Shown here piece by piece: positions 1 to 5,160 of a DNA stretch of 5,160 nt. Source of the stretch: CAYJAD01 sp964370835 (GTDB taxonomy: Bacteria > Desulfobacterota > Desulfovibrionia > Desulfovibrionales > Desulfovibrionaceae). Where the stretch lies: assembly GCA_964370835.1 (NCBI GenBank), contig CAYJLO010000130.1, positions 1 to 5,160 of the forward strand. Direction: 5' to 3'. Every line of letters starts with the position of its first letter. Position 1 is the first letter of the stretch. Under the pieces are notes generated by a model. It saw only the letters and a list, made by a program, of their open reading frames with translations. It had not been told where the DNA came from and ran no database searches. A program made the translations under genes and the position numbers.

Positions 1-1
1 G

Positions 2-3000
2 TTTGAAGATGCTTTGATTTCTCTTCTTACATCGCAATATGGATGGGAAAACGAAGTGTTGCGCAACCTTACGGAAAAGGATCTGCTCGACAACTGGGCG
101 AGGATATTGTTTGAGAATAACAGAAGTATCGACCGCTTGGCGGATTATCCACTAACTGATGGCGAAATGCAGCAGATAGTGGAGCAGATAAACACACTGA
201 AAACACCGCTAAAGTTAAGTGGTTTTATCAATGGCAAAAGTGTTTCGATAAAGAGGGATAATCCGAACGACACATTACATCTAGGCAAGGAGGTGAGCTT
301 AGAGATTTATGATAAGATGAAGATTGCCTCGGGAGAATGTCGCTATCAGATAGTAAAGCAACCACGATTTGAGAAAACATCGGCAATAAAAGGAGATAAG
401 CGAGGGGATTTGATGTTGCTTATAAATGGTATGCCTGTGATTCATATCGAACTAAAGCGTAGTGGCGTTCCCGTTAGTCAAGCAGTAAATCAGATAGAAA
501 GATATTCGAAAGGAGGAGTTTTCTCTCGTGGAATATTCTCGCTTGTTCAGGTGTTTATTGCGATGAATCCAGAAGATATGCTATACTTTGCCAACCCTGG
601 TGATGGCGGACGATTTAATAGTAACTATTACTTTAGATGGGGCGACTTTGATAATAATCCTATCAAGGAATGGGACAAGATAGCACAAAGCTTGTTGTCA
701 ATTCCTATGGCACATCAGCTAATAGGGTTTTACACTGTTGCTGACGATACGGATGGAGTGTTTAAAGTTATGCGTAGTTATCAATACTACGCTGCTAATG
801 CTATTTGGGACAAAGTAAAAAGTACTAAATGGGCAGATAAAAACCAATATGGTGGTTACATTTGGCATACCACGGGTTCGGGAAAGACAATGACTAGCTT
901 TAAATCGGCTCAGCTAATCGCAACATCAGGAAGTGCGGATAAGGTTGTATTCTTGATGGATAGAATAGAGCTAGGTACGCAATCGTTTCAGGAATATAAG
1001 GGCTTTGCAGATGATAATGATTCTGTGCAAGAAACAGAAAACACAGCTATATTACTTTCTAAACTTGTAGATTCGGATTATTCGAACACTCTGATAGTTA
1101 CATCTATTCAGAAGATGAGTAATATACAACTGGAGCAGGGAAAGAATGATTCAGATATTAATAAGATACGAGCAAAGAGAATGGTTTTCATTATTGATGA
1201 AGCACACCGTTCTACTTTTGGCGATATGCTGGGGACAATAAAGAAAACATTCCCATCTGCGATATTCTTCGGATTTACAGGAACACCTATCGACAAAGAG
1301 AATCAAAAGAAGATGAGTACGACATCTGATATCTTTGGAAACGAACTACACAGATATACAATAGCCGACGGAATACGAGATAGAAATGTGTTGGGCTTTG
1401 ATCCTTATAAGGTATTAACTCATAAGGATAGAGACCTGCGCCGCTTGGTTGCACTTGAAAAAGCAAAAGCAGCAACTGAGGAGGAAGCATTGGCGGACGA
1501 AAAGAAAGAGGAGGTTTATCGTAAGTATATGTATGAATTGCCTATGACCGATTATATTAATGATAAAGGAAGTACTGCTAAAGGTATTGAATCGTATATT
1601 CACAAGTCACAATACAAAACAGAAGGACATCAAAATATTGTTGTAGATGATATTTTGGGAAATTGGGTTACGCTAAGTCATAACAGTAAGTTTCACGCTA
1701 TATTTGCGACAAGCACTATACACGAGGCAATGGAGTATTACCGTTTGCTAAAAAGCAAGAATAGTAAATTGAAGATTGCAGCTCTGTTTGATCCGTCGTT
1801 AGAGAATGATGGTTCGGCTATATTTAAAGAGGAAGCTCTTGAGGAGTTAGTTGTAGATTATAACGAGTTATACAATCAGCATTTTACTATACCTACTTTT
1901 GCAAAGTATAAAAAGGATGTTGCAGCTAGACTAGCACATAAGAAACCGTATCAATCTATACACAAGACTCCTGAAAAGCAGCTTGATTTACTAATTGTCG
2001 TAAATCAGATGCTAACAGGCTTTGATTCGAAATGGGTAAATACGTTATACTTAGATAAGGTGCTAAAGTATGAAGAACTTATTCAAGCGTTTTCAAGAAC
2101 GAACCGTTTGTTTGGTCCCGAAAAGCCTTTTGGAACAATAAAGTATTATCGCTACCCTCACACAATGGAACGAAATATTGAGGCAGCAGTAAAGTTATAC
2201 TCTGGAGACAGACCGTTGGCACTGTTTGCCGATAAGCTAGAGCATAACTTGGAGAGACTAAATACGATTTATACAGATATAAAAGAGCTTTTCGAGAGTT
2301 GTGAAATTAGTAACTTTGAGAAACTACCGTCTGAGAGTTCGGAGAAAGCAAAGTTTGCTAAACTCTTCAAAGAGTTTAATGATTACCTAGAGGCGGCAAA
2401 GATTCAAGGTTTCTCTTGGGATAAATCATCATACCAACGCACAAGCGAGAAGAAAGGTAATGTTGAGTTGCTGTTTTCGGAGAATGAATATCTAATTCTA
2501 GTAATGCGCTACAAAGAGCTTAGTAGCGGAGGTGGAAGTGGTGGCGGATCTGTTGATGATGTGCCTTATGATATTGATAATTATATAACAGAGATCAACA
2601 CGGACAGAATTGATATAAACTATATGAATCAGCGTTTTGAGAAATATATCAAGTTGATAAAAAATGATGATGCAAGCGAAGAGGCAAAAAACGCAGTACT
2701 AGCTGAACTGCATAAAACATTTGCTACACTTACCCAAGACGAACAGAAGTATGCAAACATATTCCTGCACGATATAGAGAGGGGCGACGCTACTATAGAG
2801 GAGGGTAAAACACTGAGAGACTACATCACATGCTATCAAACAAATGCTAAAAATGATCAGATCAGCAGGTTTGTAAAGTATCTAGGAATAGGCAATGAAA
2901 AACTATTGAGGGAAATGATGACTCTTAACCTAAACGAAGCTAACATCAATGAGTTTGGACGTTTGGAGCAACTCGAAGAATCGTGTGATAATAAAACTGC

Positions 3001-3112
3001 AAAGGCAAATATTGATAAAGATAGCGACAAACCTGTACCAATGCCACGAGTACGAATAAAAGTAAGAGAGATGATCCGAAAGTTTATTCTTGATGGTGGG
3101 TTTAATATGTAG
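2..3112 (+). CDS. hsdR: Type I restriction endonuclease subunit R (HsdR), 5' end outside window
   Basis: HsdR is the ATP-dependent DNA translocase and nuclease of a type I restriction complex. With HsdM and HsdS it pulls in and cuts DNA lacking the host methylation pattern. Residues are numbered from the TTG at 14. The N-terminal nuclease domain has Asp132, Glu146-x-Lys148 (IELK) and Gln160-x3-Tyr164. The D-x13-E-x-K spacing equals that of EcoR124I. The superfamily 2 motor has Walker A TTGSGKT (286-292), DEAH (395-398), TGTP (422-425), NQMLTGFDSK (664-673) and QAFSRTNR (691-698). A Gly/Ser linker (837-846) precedes a helical C-terminal region like that of EcoR124-type subunits. The frame is open upstream of the TTG to base 2 (Phe-Glu-Asp-Ala), and the protein begins inside a conserved N-terminal segment, so the TTG is not a convincing start and a short piece is missing. 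The stop is TAG followed directly by a second TAG. No internal stop or frameshift is seen and all catalytic motifs are intact, so it is probably functional. hsdM and hsdS would be expected upstream. Confidence 0.96.
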   Translation, partial: FEDALISLLTSQYGWENEVLRNLTEKDLLDNWARILFENNRSIDRLADYPLTDGEMQQIVEQINTLKTPLKLSGFINGKSVSIKRDNPNDTLHLGKEVSLEIYDKMKIASGECRYQIVKQPRFEKTSAIKGDKRGDLMLLINGMPVIHIELKRSGVPVSQAVNQIERYSKGGVFSRGIFSLVQVFIAMNPEDMLYFANPGDGGRFNSNYYFRWGDFDNNPIKEWDKIAQSLLSIPMAHQLIGFYTVADDTDGVFKVMRSYQYYAANAIWDKVKSTKWADKNQYGGYIWHTTGSGKTMTSFKSAQLIATSGSADKVVFLMDRIELGTQSFQEYKGFADDNDSVQETENTAILLSKLVDSDYSNTLIVTSIQKMSNIQLEQGKNDSDINKIRAKRMVFIIDEAHRSTFGDMLGTIKKTFPSAIFFGFTGTPIDKENQKKMSTTSDIFGNELHRYTIADGIRDRNVLGFDPYKVLTHKDRDLRRLVALEKAKAATEEEALADEKKEEVYRKYMYELPMTDYINDKGSTAKGIESYIHKSQYKTEGHQNIVVDDILGNWVTLSHNSKFHAIFATSTIHEAMEYYRLLKSKNSKLKIAALFDPSLENDGSAIFKEEALEELVVDYNELYNQHFTIPTFAKYKKDVAARLAHKKPYQSIHKTPEKQLDLLIVVNQMLTGFDSKWVNTLYLDKVLKYEELIQAFSRTNRLFGPEKPFGTIKYYRYPHTMERNIEAAVKLYSGDRPLALFADKLEHNLERLNTIYTDIKELFESCEISNFEKLPSESSEKAKFAKLFKEFNDYLEAAKIQGFSWDKSSYQRTSEKKGNVELLFSENEYLILVMRYKELSSGGGSGGGSVDDVPYDIDNYITEINTDRIDINYMNQRFEKYIKLIKNDDASEEAKNAVLAELHKTFATLTQDEQKYANIFLHDIERGDATIEEGKTLRDYITCYQTNAKNDQISRFVKYLGIGNEKLLREMMTLNLNEANINEFGRLEQLEESCDNKTAKANIDKDSDKPVPMPRVRIKVREMIRKFILDGGFNM
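2522..2551 (+). other. Gly/Ser linker-coding tract within hsdR
   Basis: This tract encodes SSGGGSGGGS at residues 837-846 of HsdR. It lies between the end of the helical part that follows the motor and the C-terminal region beginning VDDVPYDID. It reads as a flexible natural hinge joining two domains. The codons vary (GGA, GGT, GGC; AGT, AGC, TCT), so this is not a simple DNA repeat and is unlikely to expand by slippage. From memory, related R subunits often carry a glycine-rich stretch around here, but I cannot check that. Confidence 0.75.
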
Positions 3113-3167
3113 TAGTATAAATATATTCCTACAAATAAAAAATCCTGCAAAAAAAATTCACAAAATA

Positions 3168-3200
3168 TTTGTATTTATCTATGACTAATTTATAACTTTG
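3168..3200 (+). promoter_or_regulatory. Bacteroidota-type promoter (-33 TTTG, -7 TAACTTTG)
   Basis: TTTG at 3168-3171 and TAACTTTG at 3193-3200 are separated by 21 bases. This matches the Bacteroidota consensus of TTTG at -33 and TAnnTTTG at -7. Transcription would begin near 3206 and run into the orfA remnant at 3257 after about 50 bases of leader. The -33 box and most of the -7 box lie outside the left end of the IS3 remnant; the final TG of the -7 box is the first TG of the element. Predicted from motif match only. Confidence 0.55.
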
Positions 3201-3207
3201 GAACTAC
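3198..3207 (+). repeat. Left terminal inverted repeat of IS3 remnant
   Basis: TTGGAACTAC here is the exact reverse complement of 3428-3437. Counting the element from TGG at 3199 gives the TG terminus usual for IS3-family ends. The following bases TAACC match the ACC of the right end if two bases are gapped. Confidence 0.6.
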
Positions 3208-3436
3208 TAACCTATATTACAGAGTCAGTTAGGCAACAAATAATTAAATTTGTGATATGGGCAGAAAAGTATTTGACAAAGCATTTAAAGAGAATGCAGT
3301 AAAATTGAGTCGCCAACGTAAAAATCAGTCGGAGTTGGCAAAAGAGTTAGGAATCTCAAGGTTTCTACTCAACAAATGGATAAAAGAGTCAGACGAATAT
3401 GGTGTTGTTAGTTTTCCAGGTCGTGGTGTAGTTCCA
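3199..3436 (+). mobile_element. Internally deleted IS3-family element (MITE-like remnant, 238 bp)
   Basis: The segment begins TGGAACTAC and ends GTAGTTCCA, so it carries perfect 9-bp inverted ends with the 5'-TG...CA-3' termini typical of IS3-family elements. The match extends one base further out on each side and, across a 2-base gap, through ACC further in. It contains the start of an IS3-type orfA 58 bp from the left end, a normal distance for the family. Homology to OrfA stops at codon 56, and the right inverted repeat begins at codon 57. An internal deletion therefore appears to have removed the rest of orfA and all of orfB while sparing both ends. The flanks ACTT (3195-3198) and ATTT (3437-3440) differ at one position, possibly a decayed 4-bp target duplication, though this is weak. 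It cannot move by itself; an intact relative might mobilise it in trans. Confidence 0.6.
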
Positions 3437-3451
3437 ATTTTGCGACGACCT
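3418..3451 (+). repeat. 7-bp inverted repeat across the right end of the IS3 remnant
   Basis: AGGTCGT (3418-3424) pairs perfectly with ACGACCT (3445-3451) around a 20-base loop containing the right terminal repeat. It is unusually GC-rich for this AT-rich stretch and ends at the stop codon of the truncated frame. It is a poor intrinsic terminator because the run of T begins over 20 bases further on. One arm lies in orfA sequence and the other in flanking DNA, so the pairing may be chance. Confidence 0.35.
3428..3437 (+). repeat. Right terminal inverted repeat of IS3 remnant
   Basis: GTAGTTCCAA is the exact reverse complement of 3198-3207. With the preceding GGT (3425-3427), which pairs with ACC in the left end across a 2-base gap, the repeat reads GGTGTAGTTCCA. 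It lies inside the 3' end of the truncated orfA frame, so the stop codon at 3452 belongs to the flanking DNA. Confidence 0.6.
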
Positions 3452-3552
3452 TAGAATATATAATAAAACATGATTTTTTTTTTAAAAAACACATACTGTT
3501 TTTAAATTATTCTCTATATTGCATTCGATTATTAATTAAACATTTTTTATCT
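3437..3552. other. AT-rich spacer before the secreted-protein gene
   Basis: This very AT-rich spacer holds a run of ten T at 3474-3483. It also holds a weak hairpin in which seven bases (3485-3491) pair with 3497-3503 around a 5-base loop. The hairpin is nearly all A-T and lacks a following T run, so it is only a poor terminator candidate for the upstream remnant. No TTTG / TAnnTTTG promoter pair with correct spacing was found; TATATTG at 3515-3521 is one T short of a -7 box and has no matching -33 box. How the downstream gene is transcribed is therefore unclear. Confidence 0.4.
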
Positions 3553-3972
3553 ATGAAAACAATTAAATTTTTCGTTACGTTTGTTGCAATTTTATTTGCG
3601 TTACCTTTCTATGCAAATAGTGAGTCTTATAGGGGAAGCTATGATTTAACGCCTGAAGATGATATTATTATTCAAGAAATTCATATAACCGAATCGTATG
3701 CCGTAAATGGTTTTTCATTAATTGTAAATAGACCCCCTAACTGGAGTGGTCAAATTAGTTGTCCTGTTCGTTTTGAAGTGACAAATCCTGACGCTCATGG
3801 TGGTGTAGAAATCACTGTCAGTAGAGATGAGGCTAATTTACAATTTTCGGGATCAGCCGGAAACAGCTTGGATATTAGCCTTATAAGCAGTGAGACTGTA
3901 CGTGGTGATGACCAATCAGGAGGATTTCAACCAAAATACTATGTTGTCCGATTGTTTATTAGTCCAAGATAA
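3553..3972 (+). CDS. Small secreted protein of unknown function (139 aa)
   Basis: I do not recognise this family. The N-terminus is a clear Sec signal peptide: lysines at 3 and 5, a hydrophobic core (about residues 6-19) and probable cleavage after Ala21 (FYA) or Ser23. There is no lipobox cysteine, so it is not predicted to be a lipoprotein. The mature part of about 116 residues has a single cysteine (Cys70), acidic stretches (PEDD at 34-37, GDD at 118-120), and alternating segments likely to form beta strands (about 85-90, 106-111 and 128-136). That suggests a small all-beta, perhaps Ig-like, domain in the periplasm or outside the cell; this is inference from residue pattern. The start is the ATG at 3553, chosen because the signal peptide begins there; no Shine-Dalgarno is visible. 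The gene stands alone between two insertion sequences and converges on the ISL3 transposase. Its termination codon is TAA. Confidence 0.75.
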   Translation: MKTIKFFVTFVAILFALPFYANSESYRGSYDLTPEDDIIIQEIHITESYAVNGFSLIVNRPPNWSGQISCPVRFEVTNPDAHGGVEITVSRDEANLQFSGSAGNSLDISLISSETVRGDDQSGGFQPKYYVVRLFISPR

Positions 3973-4024
3973 TTTATATAATTTGTCGTTTTAATATCAC
4001 ACTCCTATGTTTAAGATTCTGGTT
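3973..4024. other. Convergent intergenic gap
   Basis: The stop codons of the secreted-protein gene (plus) and the ISL3 transposase (minus) face each other across 52 bases. No convincing hairpin with a T run is visible for either direction. GTTTAAGAT occurs at 4009-4017 and again at 4048-4056 inside the transposase gene; its meaning is unclear. The right boundary of the ISL3 element probably falls here, perhaps at 4021. Confidence 0.45.
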
Positions 4025-4903
4025 CTACTGGGTTTTGTGTGGAAACAGTTTAAGATCCCCATAAAAGAAGAGTATAGCTGTTCTGAAATTAGCCAATGTT
4101 CTGTATCCTCTTCCTATTGTTTTGAGTTCTTGAATAGATCCGTTTAATCTTTCTGCTCTGGCGTTAGTAGCGCCCGTTTGAATGGCATTTACAATCCCAT
4201 TTTGATGACGATCAAACATGCCTATTACTTGATTAATCTCAGGAATATTTGTTCTCTTAGCATCCATTCTCCAAAACGCATACAGCGAGAGTGTATCTAG
4301 TCGATCTTGCCCAAAGTGTATATCTCGGAAGTTTTCTTTAACTCTCCAGGCTCTTGATACTTCGTAGTTTGCCTTAGATATGGCATCAAATTGTGCGTGT
4401 TGCTTGTCAGTGTAGCTCATTTGATCCTTAAGCCATAGGTACTTAGTCTTTTTTAGATCGTGATGTGTCTTAACTTCTCTGCGACGCACTTTATCGACTG
4501 CTTTATTCAAATAGCTGACTAGGTGATAGTTGTCGTGACAATGCTTCGCTTTAGGGAAGTAGGTTTTTGCTCCATAAATATAAGCATCCCACATATCAGT
4601 ACAAATAGTCTTAGCTTCATCTCTTTGCTTCTGAGATAGAGATTTACAAAGCGTATCAACACTTTCTTTTGTTCTTCCTTCAACGACTTCGATTACTATT
4701 CCTGTAGCTTCGTCCGAAAGGATACTGACATATATATGACCTCTCTTGAATGCCTTCTCGTCAATGCTTAGATATTGATAACATTCTGTTTTTGAGCGCG
4801 ATTTTAGACCTCGATTTACGCTCTTATGCATTATGTGATGAACCTGATCGAAGCTCAAACGTAAAAGATTTGCTGTTCGTGTTTGACTTTTCGTTTGAAG
4901 CAA
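4025..4903 (-). CDS. ISL3-family transposase, catalytic portion (frame-shifted from its N-terminus)
   Basis: This frame encodes the DDE catalytic domain of an ISL3-family transposase, which cuts and joins the element's ends. In the 292-residue frame, read from the TTG at 4903, the catalytic residues are probably Asp48 (SIDEKAFKRGH), Asp103 (CTDMWDAY) and Glu251 (NARAERLNGSIQ). Other family hallmarks are VIEVVEGRTKE, CHDNYHLVSYLNKAVDKVRRRE, KYLWLK and the C-terminal RGYRTLANFRTAILFF. The TTG is not a real start. The coding frame continues upstream through TIET to the run of eight A at 4915-4922, where it joins the N-terminal part in the other frame; a TGA at 4924-4922 closes this frame immediately before the run. 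No internal stop is present downstream, so this part is intact. It gives active protein only if the break is corrected or bypassed. Confidence 0.9.
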   Translation of the reverse strand: MLQTKSQTRTANLLRLSFDQVHHIMHKSVNRGLKSRSKTECYQYLSIDEKAFKRGHIYVSILSDEATGIVIEVVEGRTKESVDTLCKSLSQKQRDEAKTICTDMWDAYIYGAKTYFPKAKHCHDNYHLVSYLNKAVDKVRRREVKTHHDLKKTKYLWLKDQMSYTDKQHAQFDAISKANYEVSRAWRVKENFRDIHFGQDRLDTLSLYAFWRMDAKRTNIPEINQVIGMFDRHQNGIVNAIQTGATNARAERLNGSIQELKTIGRGYRTLANFRTAILFFYGDLKLFPHKTQ

Positions 4904-4908
4904 TGTCT

Positions 4909-5160
4909 CTATAGTTTTTTTTCAAGTAATTCTGTGATGCGATCGTTTGTATCTGCCCAAGACACATCTAAGGATACAACTTTCCCTTGAATACTATAAC
5001 GAGGTATACGAGCACGCAAATAGGTTTTGTATTGCCATAAATCCAAATGACGCCATAAGCGAGATGGGCGATAGTCATAAATAGAATATTCACACCCTGA
5101 CTCTAAAACGCAAGATTTATTATACGATACATCTACGATTATAACAGATTCTGATTCTTG
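4909..5160 (-). CDS. ISL3-family transposase, N-terminal portion, partial and ended by frameshift
   Basis: From the right edge this minus-strand frame reads 83 residues to a TAG at 4911-4909. It is the DNA-binding front of the same transposase: SRLWRHLD (33-40), YKTYLRARIPRY (44-55), SWAD (67-70) and ITELLEKK (75-82), the usual order ahead of the catalytic domain. The true start lies beyond 5160, so the length of the missing piece is unknown. ISL3 transposases usually have a zinc-binding domain with paired cysteines here. This one shows only Cys17 and Cys23, spaced C-x5-C, and no cysteine pair near IPRYSIQG, so zinc binding is doubtful or altered. The reading frame stops one codon after the run of eight A. 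Re-reading one A there continues KK-TIET-LLQTKSQ into the catalytic part. Confidence 0.8.
   Translation of the reverse strand, partial: QESESVIIVDVSYNKSCVLESGCEYSIYDYRPSRLWRHLDLWQYKTYLRARIPRYSIQGKVVSLDVSWADTNDRITELLEKKL
4915..4922 (-). other. A8 slippery run at the transposase frame junction
   Basis: On the minus strand the junction reads GAA AAA AAA CTA TAG. It contains A_AAA_AAA in the register of a classic -1 ribosomal frameshift heptamer. A one-base backward slip gives AAA ACT ATA GAG ACA TTG, which restores the transposase exactly. The first frame ends in TAG one codon beyond the run, and the second has TGA just before it, so the switch must occur within about ten bases that are almost entirely this run. 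One missing A by mutation or sequencing error gives the same picture. I see no clear downstream stem-loop or upstream Shine-Dalgarno-like stimulator. Confidence 0.65.

Larger units (their letters stand above)
3257..3454 (+). pseudogene. Truncated IS3-family transposase OrfA (HTH domain only)
   Basis: This 65-residue product is the N-terminal half of an IS3-type OrfA, the protein that binds the element's ends and is normally joined to the DDE catalytic OrfB by frameshifting. It starts MGRKVFDKAFKENAVKLS, a typical opening for this group. A helix-turn-helix spans about residues 23-44 (SELAKELGI...LLNKWIKE), followed by the SFPGRG segment (52-57). Full-length OrfA runs to roughly 90-100 residues and ends in a leucine-zipper region. 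Here the last eight residues (VVPILRRP) have no OrfA character. Residues 57-60 are encoded by the right inverted repeat of the element and the rest by flanking DNA. No orfB follows. The ATG at 3257 has no clear Shine-Dalgarno but sits in an AT-rich leader behind a good promoter. The product could still be made as a small DNA-binding protein; decay is the simpler reading. Confidence 0.8.
4021..5160 (-). mobile_element. ISL3-family insertion sequence, partial (continues past right edge)
   Basis: The element is recognised by its transposase, which fills 4025-5160 on the minus strand. The inner end beyond 5160 is not in the window, so terminal repeats cannot be matched. A plausible outer end is 4021: GGTTCTACTGGGTTTTG read inward from there starts with GG, like many ISL3-family ends, and overlaps the last transposase codons. 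ISL3 elements usually make 8-bp target duplications, in which case AAGATTCT (4013-4020) would recur beyond the far end. The boundary is a guess; the family assignment is firm. Confidence 0.6.

Noticed and set aside
14..16. TTG as the start of hsdR
   Set aside because: The frame is open upstream to base 2 and the product would begin inside the conserved N-terminal segment, so the gene almost certainly starts left of the window.
1108..1603. Three overlapping minus-strand open frames inside hsdR
   Set aside because: They lie opposite a well-supported coding frame, overlap one another and show no recognisable domain or start context; they are shadows.
2857..3150. Minus-strand 97-residue open frame at the 3' end of hsdR
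   Set aside because: Nearly all of it is antisense to hsdR codons, its composition is serine/leucine/isoleucine-rich as expected from such a shadow, and no family resemblance is visible.
3130..3173. Terminator for hsdR from TACAAATA / TATTTGTA
   Set aside because: The 8-bp stem is entirely A-T apart from one pair, the loop is 28 bases and no T run follows, so it would be very weak.
3257..3454. A controller (C) protein or regulator for the restriction system
   Set aside because: The HTH ORF downstream of hsdR resembles IS3 OrfA along its first 56 residues and sits between IS-type terminal repeats, so a transposase remnant explains it better.
3474..3483. T10 run as a phase-variation switch for the secreted protein
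   Set aside because: It lies about 70 bases before the start codon and outside any recognised promoter spacer; nothing in one sequence shows length variation.
3515..3521. -7 promoter box (TATATTG) for the secreted-protein gene
   Set aside because: It is one base short of TAnnTTTG and no TTTG occurs at the proper distance upstream.
4009..4056. GTTTAAGAT direct repeats as a CRISPR-like or transposase-binding array
   Set aside because: There are only two 9-base copies, one inside coding sequence, with no third copy; chance is a sufficient explanation.

Overview
The window looks like accessory DNA from a member of the Bacteroidota, probably the order Bacteroidales. Three things point that way: AT-rich intergenic DNA, starts preceded by AT-rich leaders rather than a clear Shine-Dalgarno sequence, and a promoter that fits the Bacteroidota consensus (TTTG, 21-base spacer, TAACTTTG at 3168-3200). 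The species cannot be named from the sequence.

Layout on the plus strand, left to right. (1) 2-3112: the motor/nuclease subunit HsdR of a type I restriction-modification system, nearly complete but with its true start just left of the window. The matching hsdM and hsdS genes are not here and are presumably upstream. (2) 3199-3436: a 238-bp remnant of an IS3-family insertion sequence. It keeps the 5' part of orfA (helix-turn-helix domain) and, as far as I can see, both terminal inverted repeats, but the rest of orfA and all of orfB are gone. (3) 3553-3972: a 139-residue protein with a signal peptide and no family I recognise. (4) 4025-5160, minus strand: an ISL3-family transposase split into two reading frames at a run of eight A, running off the right edge.

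hsdR is the restriction arm of a host-defence system. The DNA just downstream of it has collected at least two unrelated insertion sequences, with a small secreted protein gene stranded between them. The secreted-protein gene and the ISL3 transposase are convergent, and 52 bp separate their stop codons.

No CRISPR array, tRNA, rRNA, riboswitch or wholly new system is visible. The points most worth following are the internally deleted, MITE-like IS3 remnant, the promoter lying across its left end, the frameshift site in the ISL3 transposase (decay, sequencing error or programmed -1 shift), and the unknown exported protein.
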